Assembly: GCA_013399115.1 (NCBI GenBank)
Contig: VXAA01001087.1
Location: forward strand, 119,819 to 183,818
Direction of reading: 5' to 3'
Source of the DNA: Anseranas semipalmata
Taxonomy: Eukaryota > Chordata > Aves > Anseriformes > Anseranatidae
Length of the DNA stretch: 64,000 nucleotides
Positions 23,623 to 34,600 of this stretch are shown in pieces. The translations under genes were made by a program, and so were the position numbers. Under the pieces are notes generated by a model. That model was not told where the DNA came from. It searched no databases and saw only the letters and a list, made by a program, of their open reading frames with translations. The first letter of the stretch is position 1; each line of letters starts with the position of its first letter.

Positions 23623-25785
23623 ATGGTCCGGGTGCTGAGGGTGGTCCTCCTTGCCTGGGTGCTGGCACCTGCAGTGAGAGGAACTGGGTGGTCCCAGGAA
23701 CAGTTGTCCTCTGCAGGACTTCAGGAGTGCAAGAAGAACTTGAAGCTCCCAAGCCTGGAAGTCCTCCCTGGTGGGGGCTGGGATAACCTCAGAAATTTGG
23801 ATATGGGCAGAGTCATCAATCTGGGCTACTCGCTGTGCAAGACCACCGAAGATGGGTCCTACATCATTCCAGATGAGATTTTCACCATCCCTCGCAAGGA
23901 GAGCAACCTGGACATCAACTCTGTCATCATCGAGTCCTGGAGGGATTACCAAAGCGTCACATCTGCCTCTATCAACCTGGAACTGTCCCTCTTCTCTGCC
24001 ATCAATGGCAAGTTCTCTGACGACTTCCACCAGATGAAGACCCACCAAGTGCAAGACCGGGCTGTCACCACCAGAGTGCAAGTCAGGAACCTGATTTACA
24101 CTGCCAAGATCGATCCAGGAGCGGTCCTAGAGAAGAGCTTCAAGAAGCAGCTGATGATGATTGCCAGCCACCTTGAGAACAACCAGACACGGATGGCTGA
24201 TTTTCTGTCTGAGGTGCTGGTGCTCAACTATGGCACCCACACCATCACCTCAGTGGATGCTGGAGCCAGCTTGGTCCAGGAAGACCAGATCAAGGCAACC
24301 TTCCTGAAGGATAGCTGGGCCATGCGGAATGCCATCACTGCTTCAGCTGGCATGACCTTCCACAGCATCATCAATATGAAAACCGAGGGGTCCCTGGACA
24401 TCAGCTCTGCCTTCACAAAGCAGTATCTGGAGAACCGTACCAATTCCAGGGTGGAGAGCATCGGTGGGACCCCCTTTTACCCAGGCATCACCCTCAAGAC
24501 CTGGCAGGAGAGGATTAGCAACCAGCTGGTGGCCATCGACCGCTCAGGGCTGCCCCTGTACTTCTTCATCAGCCCCAGCACCCTGCCAGAGCTGCCCACC
24601 CCCACGGTGAAGAAGCTGGCCAAGCGAGTGGAGATGGCCATCCGCCGCTACTACACCTTCAACACCTACCCCGGCTGCACTGATGCCACCTCACCCAACT
24701 TCAACTTCCATGCCAATGCTGATGATGGTTCGTGTGAGGGGACTATGACCAACTTCACCTTTGGGGGAGTCTTCCAAGAGTGTTCTGGGCTGGCTGGCCC
24801 TGACACTAGTGCGCTGTGCCATGCACTGGAGCAGAGGAACCCCCTCACTGGGGCTTTCTCCTGCCCCACTGCCTACATCCCAGTGCTGCTGGCTGTACAG
24901 GAGCAGGAGGAAGGCCACAGCCACCTGGAGTGTCACAATAAGTGCACCCTGGGTATCTTCTGCCACCGTGTGTGCCAGGACATCTTCTTGCTCTCCCGGG
25001 TCCAATTCAGTGCTTACTGGTGTGCTGCAAGTGGTCCAGTGCCCCCAGACTCAGGCTACCTTTTCGGGGGGCTGTTCAGTAGCCACAGCGCCAACCCCAT
25101 CACGGGCACCCAGTCCTGCCCCTCGGGGTACTTCCTGCTGAAGCTCTTTGATGACCTCAGGGTATGTGTGAGCCGGGATTACGAGGGGGGTCGCCAGTAT
25201 TCGGTGCCTTTTGGGGGCTTCTTCAGCTGCCAGGTAGGGAACCCCCTGTGCGGGCAGCACCAGGGTACTACTGAGGACCCCTTCGCCAAACGCTGTCCTG
25301 CAGGCTTCAGCCAGCACTTGGCACTGATCAGCGATAGCTGCCAGGTGGATTACTGCGTCCAGGCCGGTGTCTTCACAGGGGGCTCACTGCCACCTGCTCG
25401 CCTGCCGCCCTTCACCCGCCCACCCGCCAACTTGCCACCCACCGACACCGTGCTGGTGAGCAGCGGGGATGGGGAGAGTGCCTGGGTCAGGGATGGGCAG
25501 AGCCATGCGTGGCGGCTGGCCCAGCCTGCGGAGATCCAGCATGCAGCAGAGATGGTGAGGGGCCGGGGGCTGACGGGGGGCGAGGTGGCTGGTGTGACTG
25601 CAGCAGCCGTGGTGGGGCTAGCTACCATCCTGGCAATGGTCAGCTATGGCCGCTGGAGGTACAAGATGAGGGGGTACCAGGCAATGGGTGAAGGGGACAG
25701 CCTGCCCGTGGAGAGCCCAGAGGACAGCACTGTGGTGAGCATGGGTGAGAGGTACCAGCAAGAGCCTGAGGGGCTCACAGCATGA
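23623..25785 (+). CDS. MPEG1: Macrophage-expressed gene 1 protein (perforin-2)
   Basis: A pore-forming MACPF protein of phagocyte endolysosomes that damages engulfed bacteria. The whole coding region is one exon of 720 codons; the human protein is of nearly the same length. Residues 1-20 form a signal peptide ([20 protein letters not shown]). The MACPF signature Tyr-Gly-Thr-His is at residue 203. A cysteine-rich second domain follows, then a membrane span at about 655-675 and a cytosolic tail of about 45 residues. The tail has one lysine and a Tyr-Gln-Ala-Met sorting-type motif at residue 685. N-glycosylation sequons include NQT, NRT and NFT. I prefer ATG 23623 (GCC-ATG-G, directly before the signal peptide) over the in-frame ATG at 23590 (GAG-ATG-T), which would add 11 polar residues ahead of it. 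The gene converges on DTX4. The frame is intact. Confidence 0.97.
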   Translation: MVRVLRVVLLAWVLAPAVRGTGWSQEQLSSAGLQECKKNLKLPSLEVLPGGGWDNLRNLDMGRVINLGYSLCKTTEDGSYIIPDEIFTIPRKESNLDINSVIIESWRDYQSVTSASINLELSLFSAINGKFSDDFHQMKTHQVQDRAVTTRVQVRNLIYTAKIDPGAVLEKSFKKQLMMIASHLENNQTRMADFLSEVLVLNYGTHTITSVDAGASLVQEDQIKATFLKDSWAMRNAITASAGMTFHSIINMKTEGSLDISSAFTKQYLENRTNSRVESIGGTPFYPGITLKTWQERISNQLVAIDRSGLPLYFFISPSTLPELPTPTVKKLAKRVEMAIRRYYTFNTYPGCTDATSPNFNFHANADDGSCEGTMTNFTFGGVFQECSGLAGPDTSALCHALEQRNPLTGAFSCPTAYIPVLLAVQEQEEGHSHLECHNKCTLGIFCHRVCQDIFLLSRVQFSAYWCAASGPVPPDSGYLFGGLFSSHSANPITGTQSCPSGYFLLKLFDDLRVCVSRDYEGGRQYSVPFGGFFSCQVGNPLCGQHQGTTEDPFAKRCPAGFSQHLALISDSCQVDYCVQAGVFTGGSLPPARLPPFTRPPANLPPTDTVLVSSGDGESAWVRDGQSHAWRLAQPAEIQHAAEMVRGRGLTGGEVAGVTAAAVVGLATILAMVSYGRWRYKMRGYQAMGEGDSLPVESPEDSTVVSMGERYQQEPEGLTA

Positions 25786-25870
25786 GAATCCCCCAGCTCC
25801 AAGTGCTGGGCAATGCCTTGTGCCCCCCATCTAGGCAAAGCCCCCCCACCTACCCCCTTCCTGAGGGCAT

Positions 25871-26099
25871 NNNNNNNNNNNNNNNNNNNNNNNNNNNNNN
25901 NNNNNNNNNNNNNNNNNNNNNNNNNNNNNNNNNNNNNNNNNNNNNNNNNNNNNNNNNNNNNNNNNNNNNNNNNNNNNNNNNNNNNNNNNNNNNNNNNNNN
26001 NNNNNNNNNNNNNNNNNNNNNNNNNNNNNNNNNNNNNNNNNNNNNNNNNNNNNNNNNNNNNNNNNNNNNNNNNNNNNNNNNNNNNNNNNNNNNNNNNNN
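25871..26099. other. Assembly gap (Ns)
   Basis: 229 Ns, 85 bases after the MPEG1 stop codon. A further single N lies at 26602. Confidence 0.99.
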
Positions 26100-26462
26100 T
26101 GAAGCCCTTGGGGTGCCAAAGAACAAGGAAACCCCAAGCTGGTCCCAAAGAGCAGACAGAAGCCATGCACCCCTCACCCCCTGACCCCTATCCCACCGGG
26201 ACACCAAGACTCAGCTCCATCGCAGATTTGCTACTTGCAAAAGCATTGGCACGGAATGCACATGGGGCCCGATTCCTTGGAACCCCCCCAGTCCCCTGTA
26301 GGCCTCCCCCCCCGCTCTTGTGCACACCCAGGGTCAGCACAGATAGCATTAGCAATGCTTGGTCTCTCAGGAAAGGAGGGAGTAGAGGGTTCCTGTGGGG
26401 ATGGGTTCTGGTTCAGCCACCAAACTCCACCTGCAGTAACAGGAGGGCAACCCACGTCTCCA

Positions 26463-26488
26463 TGTATATCTATCGTGATAGATATACA
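26463..26488. repeat. Perfect inverted repeat, 12-base arms
   Basis: TGTATATCTATC at 26463-26474 is followed after GT by its exact reverse complement at 26477-26488, then a short CA-rich run. It lies about 28 bases beyond the distal DTX4 poly(A) signal, between the converging MPEG1 and DTX4 genes. It could form a hairpin in either transcript. Confidence 0.85.
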
Positions 26489-26515
26489 CACACATGCAGA
26501 GAGGCACGGATCAGT

Positions 26516-26521
26516 TTTATT
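26516..26521 (-). terminator. DTX4: DTX4 distal poly(A) signal candidate
   Basis: AATAAA on the minus strand. Beyond it, on the minus strand, lies a TG-rich stretch (TGCATGTGTGTGTATAT, about 26480-26497), which is the expected downstream element of a vertebrate cleavage site. If used, the DTX4 3'UTR would be about 2.1 kb. Confidence 0.5.
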
Positions 26522-26949
26522 TCAGCCAGCAACTAATTGCATAGGCAACATGGCATTAAAAAAAAAAAAAAAAAAGAAATTTAAAAAGGTTTTCCTTGTA
26601 GNCAACGCGGCACCCTGGGAGGGTGGGGCCCCCCTTCCTCTCTGAGATCACACAAGAGTTTTGCATAGCTCCAGCTAGAGTTTTTCTGCAGCAGGGGAAT
26701 CCCGGGGCCCAGGCACAGCCAAGGAGGACTCACGCTGCTGCTCCCCTGGCTGCAGAACTGCCCAGAAGGGGACTTCCTAGGGAAAGAGACTTTCTCCTCT
26801 GAGGTAGAAGATGACTGTTCATGCTAAGGGGAAGGTGGCTGTGGGACAAGAGGTACCTGGCCCTCCCTTGCCTGGCCACACAAACGACGGACAGAAGACA
26901 ACAGAGAGTCCAGGCCACGCAGGGACAGCAAGCATCCTCCACCATCCAC

Positions 26950-26955
26950 TTTATT
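26950..26955 (-). terminator. DTX4: DTX4 proximal poly(A) signal candidate
   Basis: AATAAA on the minus strand, about 1.65 kb after the DTX4 stop codon, followed by GTGGATGGTGGAGG, a GT-rich element suited to cleavage. It is an alternative or earlier site to the one at 26516. Confidence 0.5.
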
Positions 26956-28605
26956 GATCCCCTGTGGGGTGGCCAGCTGGAGGCAATGGACCCCGCAGAT
27001 GGGGGAGAGGAGAAACAGCGATGACAACAGAACAATGCACATCAGGACGGATCCCTCCCACACCACCGTCCTCCAGGACAGAGGGCAAACCGACCCTGAA
27101 GGAAAATCAGGAGGGGTCAAGAAAGGGGACTAAACAAAAAGGGACTACAAGGACCCAACCCCACAGGGAGCAACAGGCAGGGGCCATGAGGCAGTTTGGG
27201 CAGCTGCAGCCCTGTCTCTGCCTGGCTTACTGAAATGGGTCTCTTGCAGGATGGAGTCCAGGAGAAGTGGGCACGGAGCAGCAGGCCCCACCAATGAGGA
27301 GGGGCCAGCCCCCCAAGACAGCCCCCTAGAGCCACAGGAACCTCCACCCCACCCTCCACCACATGTGGCTCTAAGAGGCCCTGTGAAGTACCTGGGGCTG
27401 GTGGGGACCACAATATGCCATGCAAAACCCCCTCCCCTACACCACCCACACTTCCCCCCACACCAACCCCCTTTACCCTGGCCCAAAATCACCGTGCCAA
27501 CACACTGCCAGCTACCCTGTCCTCCCCCTGCCAGCCATGTCCCTCCAGCCCCCCAAAACCTTAACCAGGGTCCCCCGAGCCTTGGGACACCACTGGGATC
27601 CAGCAGGAAGGGGATGGGTTACCACAGAGACCCATGGGTGACGGCCCTGCTGTGGGGCACTGACCCCTTTGGGGCCAGGAGAGCAGTGCCACTCCCCATC
27701 CCTCCATGAGCACCACCAGGCTCAGTCCATGGCCCAACCATATCACCGTGACCTGCCAGTCCCCAAGCTGCCTCCCAAAACACCACCACCTATATGTGCG
27801 TATATACGACAAACCCCCAAAACACGAGCCGTATAAAATTCAACACGGGGACACCCCCATACAAACAGTTTGAGGAACCCAGTATTGGGGGGAGTGGGGG
27901 TGGGAGACATGCTACCCCCCACACTCGACTTTCTACCACCCTTCAGCCTCTTCCCAGCACAGGGGCAGCCCAGACAAAGGGACCCCACAGGACACAGCTC
28001 AGACACAGCCAAAAGGAGAGGGGGTATGAGGTGGCGGGGTCTGGCCAAGGTGGACCAGGGCCCCCCAAACCTCCGTGGACAGAGACCAGTCAGGAGGTAC
28101 CACACAGGACAAATGAACAAACAGATGGGTGAGGGACAAGGCAGGGCCAGAGCAAGACGGACCCCCAACAGCCCCTGCTCCCACCCCCTCCACCCAGCAC
28201 CAGGATGGGGTCCCAACCCCAGGTGGGTATCAGGGGGGAGCAGGGACGGCTGGGACCTGGGCAAGGAGAGAGGGAAGAGGACTGGCCTGCCCATGGAACC
28301 CCCCAGCTCTCACCAGGGCCCTAGCAGCAGCACACAACGGTTGCATGGGACGACACACAACAGTGGCTGGCTGGCAGGGATGGCCAGGCCAGCATGAACC
28401 CCCATGGCTCAGAGCACCAGCTGGCTCTGCCAGCAGGGAGGAGACGTCCAAAAAGACATTCTCCCACATCCTCAGCCAGCCTGGAGATGCCCCTGCTGAA
28501 TGGGTGCTGCTGGGAGCGTGGAAACCCCCCAAGGTGGGTTTCACTGGTGGCTTTATCCCCAGGGGCAGTGGTGGGCACCCCTCCTCTGGCCTCCCCACCA
28601 CAGTC

Positions 28606-31600
28606 TCAGTCCTTCTCCTGTGCCAGGCTCTCCTCCGTGATGCCCTGGGCTGCAAGCTCAGCCAAGACATTGTCCAGGTAGTTGACATCAGGGTAGCCGT
28701 GGCCGGTGAGGTTGGAGCCAAACTCTGTCTTGTGGTGGATCTCATTCCATATCACTGTGTCCGACTCGCCCGTGGTGCTGGAGGTCCCAATGGCAAAAAT
28801 CAAGCGCCGGTCCCAGGCTACCAGCAGCAACTTCAGTACCTAGGAAGGGGGAGATAAGGCAGGCAGCAAAATGAACACAGGGGGCTGCAGGCAGCGCCCA
28901 CTTTCACTCAGGGCATGCTGCTTGATCATCCAGGTAAGCCCCAGCGATGTGGACCACAGCCAAGCCTCCCCAGGGGGCTTGGGACCCCAGGACCAGGGTC
29001 CCAGATCTATGGTGGTTCACCCCAACCAAAATAACAGGGCCAAGCTGCAGAACTCTCCAGCACACCCCGGTAGGGCTATAGGGAAAACCTCCACTCAGAT
29101 TTGCCTGTCTAAGCCAAGTCTGCTTGTCCCCATGCCCCAAAGAGCTGCTCCCTTCCCTCTCCCCCTCAATACACCCTCGAGTACCACCCAGTTGAGCCCC
29201 TCTCACCTTCCTGCCCTTCTCACTGTCTGGCAGGTAACAGTGCCGAGGGAAGCCACGGGCAGTGAAGCTCTTCCCTGGGTTTGGATGCTCTGGTCCCTGC
29301 AGTGTGCAGTGGGAGAGAAATTAAAAAATACGTATAGCTCAGAAGCATGCTCTGGGTGCAAGGTAACACCCAAACTTCAGCAGATGCGGAGCTGCTTGCT
29401 GCTGCACTGGGTGGCCCTTAACTGCAAGGCAGCTACACTCCAACACTGTGGCCCTAAAAACCACTGTCCCCCCTGCTACCAAGCAGATGAGCCGGCATTT
29501 TAACACAGATTTACCGCAGACTTCCCACAACATGCTTATGGACAAGCAGTTCCCAAGGCACTGTTGAGCCTTGAACTTTGAGCCAAGGCTGGAGTTGCAG
29601 CATGACTCGGGGGTGACACAGCAGTGACAAGGGCTGCCAGCCCCCATGAGGGACTGCTCACCACCAACACGCTTCCCCAGGCCGCACCTGCACCCCTGGG
29701 GGGATGTTGTAGATGATGCGGATGGTTTTGCAGTCTGCGTGGCCGGGCAGCGCATGAGGGATGATGTGATATTCCATCTTCCCCGGGGGCTGCGTCCCTG
29801 TCTTCACCCCGTAGATGGTTTTGCAGGTTGGACACTGCAGGCTCCCATCCTGATGGCAGGAAAGGAGTGGAAAATAATGAAACCAGTACTCCCCAGCATC
29901 GCCCAGTGCTGAGCCAGGCTGGGCACTTTGTCCCCAGAAAACACCGAACACCATTTTCATCATAAACATACGGTCATTTCAAAAACACTCAGGAAGCAGC
30001 AGGGGAGAGCTGGGAGAATTTACAAACCAACTTTAACGAAAGACACAAGGTCTGAATTTCTCTTCCTCATCTGTTTTATAGTCCTCACTACTTTCCCCAC
30101 CTCTATTTTTTTGTTTAAGTTTGGCAGAGAGAGAAGGCATAAAAACCTCTAAGCAATGTGAAAACATTTTCCTGGACATGCCAAACAAAACAGCCATTTG
30201 CAGAGGGCTCAGAAAAGTCCACCTGCAGCTGGAAAAGCAGGGTGTTGTGCATCTCTGCTAAAATACACATGGATCAAAGTTCACTGCCACCAACCCTGGG
30301 AGAGAAGGCAAGGACACTAACTATAGTGGGAAACAAAATACCCATGCAACCCTAGTTTCTGATTCAGCGCTTCCAGCAAAGTGCGTGCTGCTGATAAAAA
30401 AAATTAACTCTCTGTCAGGGCATGGAGTAAGAGCCCTGTGAGGCTGCAGCACCTTCCCGCCAAGGACCATTTTATCTCAGCATGCGGCTATGGCGTGCAC
30501 CAGGGCCCCAGTGCACCCAGCACAGTGCAGGGGTCATTGAATCAGGGGGATCGGGCCCCCCAGGGCTGCAGCCTCGCACCTTGTTGCCGTTGTTGTACAT
30601 GGCCACCAGGCAGTGGAGGTGGAAGATGTGGCCGCATTTTGCCAGCTTCCCCACCAGGTCGGGCTTGATGGCTGGCTGGGGCCCCTTGTAGCCGGAGGGC
30701 GCGGAGAGGCGCTCCATGCAGATAGTGCAGTCCTGCGGGGAAGGGGAGAAGGGTCAGACAGACAGACAGATGCAGCCAGAGCCCTGCTGAGCCAGGGGCG
30801 CCAGGACACGGGGCCAGTGTAATGCTCTTAGTAAGTGCCTCTGGATCAACTTCCACCCTGCTCTCACTCAAGGGCCAAGCACCCACCCTGGAAAAGGCAC
30901 GGAGCCTGTGCCACCACACGGGACAGCCACCACACGCCCAGGGCACACAGCCCATCTTCAGAGGGGCCTGGGAATGGGACAGAGCCATGAGAAGCTGAAG
31001 ATGCACGTTGTGCACAGCATGGCATGGTTCAGGGGCATTGCCCATGTCCCCAGTGACTCCTCCCACAGCAAAATGCCCTGCGGACATCCCAGGCAGGCCC
31101 CGACAAACAGCCCCCGCTGCTCGCACCTCATCTGGAGGATGCCGCACCTTCTGCAGGTATTTTTTCAGTACCTCCTCTGGAGTTTTACCTGCGGGAGAGC
31201 AAGAGTCAGAGGGCCTGGAGCGAGGCACTGGAGAAACCCACTGCTGGGGCAGCAGGAGAGGACAGGAGGCCCATGGGGGACCAGAGGCCAAAGGGGAAAG
31301 AGGGGCCAAGTGTCAAAGTGTGTCTCACCCTTCTTGGCCTGTTTCTTGGTGGTCTTGCGGCAGGTGTGGGAGATGCCAGGGATAGACTGGATCTCGCTTT
31401 TGCTGACGGGTGGTGGGTGCAGCACCAGCTTAGGGGGCCGCGTCAGACAGACAGGCAGCCCAGCTGCGCTCATCAGGATCCCTGTGATGCCTGGGCAGGG
31501 TGGGGGTAAAACAGTGCTAAGGACCAAGAGAGACCCTAAACCCCCAGCATCCCCCTGTAAACCTTCCCAGCGGGGCCGGTGCTCCCCCAGGCAGCAAGCA

Positions 31601-34600
31601 CCCGCAGGCTTCCGCAACCCCATCCTCACCTGCCAGCGCGGGGTTCACGGGGCTAGAGCCATTGAGGTTCTTCACGGGGACGGTGGGGACCCTGCAGAGA
31701 GTCCACGGAGACCACGTCAGGGCCTGCAGATGGCACCCCCATCCCTGCACCCCCAGGCCAGGGCCAGCACCAGACAACAGTTGCCTGAGCAACCGAGCAG
31801 GCCCTGGCTGGAAATAGAGAATTCCCCATCAGGGCGACGTGCCCCCCGCCCCGCCGCCGCCTTTTCTCTCGCTCTTTAGAAACCCCGCCTGCGTCTCCAA
31901 ACTATTCACAGCCCCTTTTTGTTGCTGCTTGCCAGGCTGTCGGTTTTTTTCCTCCTTTCTCCTACAGCCATGTAGCTGTCACTGTTCCCCCACCCCCCCC
32001 ATGGCTCTCTTCCATGGGAAAGTTTCCCGGTGGGTCAGGAGCACGGAGGGAAGGGGGAGGACAGAGAGGGAGAGGAAAGGGGCTAGGCTGTGACAGAAGG
32101 TTGACGGCAGAGCCAGACAAAAGGGAAAAACAGGCTCATTAAATGATTCCCCACCCCCCAAGGAAAAAACATGTCTTCTCTGAGGGTGGGGGCCTGGAAG
32201 GACCCCTGCTCAAGAAGCCTCAAATGCCTTTTCTTTGGTCTTTTTGCTGTCCCCCACCCATTCCCTGCCACCAAAGGAGCAGCCCCAACCTCCTCATTGA
32301 GATGCAGCAGGCTGCGTGCCATCAGATGTGGTGGTGCTTAGGGACATGGTTTACTGGTGGATTCGGCAGTGCTACGTTATCGGCTGGACTTGATGGTCTT
32401 AGAGGTCTTTTCCAACCTAAATGATTCTATCCACCCCATCGCCATGGGGGGTCCCTGGGTGCCCATGGGGAGGGTGAGGGGCCCAGCAGAGCCCTCTGCC
32501 CATGGGACTTTGGGGAGTGCTGGGGCCCGTCTCCTGCCAAGGTAAATAACTCAGGGATGCGGGACTGCAGCCCCTACGTGCCACAGAAAAACTCGTGTAT
32601 CCCCTTTTCTCCCAACCACACTCTCTCACGCAAGTGGCAGGACTCACCCAGAGGCAATGAGCACCCGGGACTGGGCGATGGCCAGGCGTTGGAGGTGGTT
32701 GCGGTTCAAGGTGCTGAGGCCAGGGCGGGATGCCTTGCCACTGCCTGCGCCAGGGGGGCTAGCAGCAGAGACGACCGAGCCTAGTGCAGGTGTGCTAGCT
32801 GCCTGCTGCCGGCCCCCTTGGGAGGCCAGTGTCTTCAGTGAGCTGCGTGCCACGGCTGTGCCATCGGGTACCTTGGCCCCTGGGACTGGCGCGGGGGCTT
32901 TGGAGGCAGCAGGTGGCGCAGGGGGGGCTTTGCGTGGCTGCAGGGTGGCAGCCCCAAGGCCGCTGGCTGACACAGCAGCTTTGACACTCATGACCAGGAG
33001 GCACTGGGGGCAGGCGCAAGTGGGGGCCGGGGGGGCTGTTGCCGCCCCAGGGCTCGCTGGCCACGATTGCGATTTGGGCAGGGTGCCCGATACCAGTGGG
33101 TAGACCATGTCAAGGCGACGGCGGACACGGCGCTTGCGCTGGGTCTGCCGGTTGATTTGGCCCATGGTAGCGAAGTCAATGACATAGCAGAAGCCGATGG
33201 TGCTCAGGTCCACCCAGGGGTGCTGCTTCTCGTAGGCACGCTGGATGGTGATGCCCACATCCATGTCGTAGGGTGTCCAAGACCCACTGTCATTCTCCCA
33301 CTCCCACACGACACCCTTGCCCGGTGCTGATGATGGGTCATAGTAGCTGCGCCGGACGGGGCGGATGGTGCCTGCCGGGGGGGTAAAAGAGATGCCATCA
33401 GACACCATCAGCACCAACCTGCAGGCAGGGAGCACCTGCCAGGCTTGCCAGCTCCGTGAAACCACCCCAACCTGCCCTGCTGGTGCTGCTTGGTGTGGGG
33501 ATGGGATGGCTTTCTAGCTTGGCTGCTGTCCCTGCCCTACCACAGGACCAGCGTGCCTCAGTTTCCCCAAACCACCACATGCTATCCACCCTGGCACCAG
33601 CACCCCTGCTGTCCGCTGGGCTGGGGAACCTCATGGGCTATGGTGCTGCACATGCATAGCCAGGAGTCAGCCCCTCTGAGCTGCACCCCCAGTTTGACTG
33701 GTGTGGAGGAAGGGCAGATTTCACACCCATCAGTCTATCACGGCAGCCTCCCTCCCAGCCCAGGTTTGCAGCAGCACAGCCTCAATGGAGACACACAACC
33801 ACAAGCTTAGTAGCTCCGACCTGCTCCCAGGAATCCCCCTCCCATAGAAGCTGGATAAAACCAGGCATGTAGACACTGGACTCCTGTGGGGCTTGGCATG
33901 GCCCCACCTGCCTCTCTGCTCTGGACCAGCAGAGGGAAATAAGAGATTTTTAGGAGTCAAGAGGCAGCTGTGAGCCCCACTGCGTGGCACCAGTGCCCAG
34001 GAGCAGTGATGTGCACCAGCAGCTCCACACGCAAGCGAGCAGGGCTCATGCCAGCCCCACAGTCTGCAGGTGCAGAACCATCCTGCTACAAAAACCCAGC
34101 CAGCAGCACAGGGAAAATCCCCGTGAGGCTAAGTAAAGTAGGGCCCTGCACCCAGCTCCTGCTGTTCCATCAGCAAGGGTAACAGTGGGACGAGAGAGCA
34201 AAGCACAAAGAGCAGAAATCGTGAGCCCTGTTTTCCAGCTTTTCACCACAAGGTGGTGAGCCTGTGTCACCCTGGCACCAGGGTGAGCCACAAGCATTCC
34301 AAAACTGTTCTTCCTGGCCATGTGTCCCCCGTAAAACCTGCAGGAATTTCAGTCCCGTTTAACCCCCACCCCTCCACTGGAAGTGGCCACTACCACTGGT
34401 CCCCACACAGGACCAGGTAGCCTGAAAAAGTGGGCTAAAAATAAGAAAAATGGGCCACCTGTACCCTCCTGCAAAGGGGCACCCAGGGGAGAAAAGCTCC
34501 CAGCTTCAGTGGCACAAAAAAGGGCCAGGGCCAGAGGGGAGTGGGGCCTCACTGCATGGCGATGATTTATCCTAATCCAGAGCGAGGCGTGGAGGGCGAC

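Larger units (their letters stand above)
25786..26550 (+). other. MPEG1: MPEG1 3' untranslated region (probable, contains gap)
   Basis: Sequence after the MPEG1 stop, with Ns at 25871-26099. The first plus-strand poly(A) signal candidate outside the gap is ATTAAA at 26555-26560, directly abutting an 18-base A run (26558-26575). That would give a 3'UTR of about 0.75 kb. A real signal could also be hidden in the gap. Confidence 0.35.
26500..28605 (-). other. DTX4: DTX4 3' untranslated region (probable)
   Basis: Non-coding sequence between the DTX4 stop codon and the two poly(A) signal candidates. It is C-rich on the plus strand and opens many overlapping frames on both strands, none with a domain or splice pattern. 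Confidence 0.55.

Noticed and set aside
23617..25628. Antisense and out-of-frame ORFs over MPEG1 (for example 154 codons on minus at 23617-24081)
   Set aside because: They are shadows of the well-supported MPEG1 frame and have no family resemblance of their own.
26558..26575. Poly-A run as the tail of a processed pseudogene
   Set aside because: No coding-like or gene-derived sequence lies directly upstream, and no flanking target-site repeat was seen.
32644..33465. The 273-codon minus ORF as a complete single-exon gene
   Set aside because: It is DTX4 exon 2 (32648-33371) with the frame running on past its splice sites.
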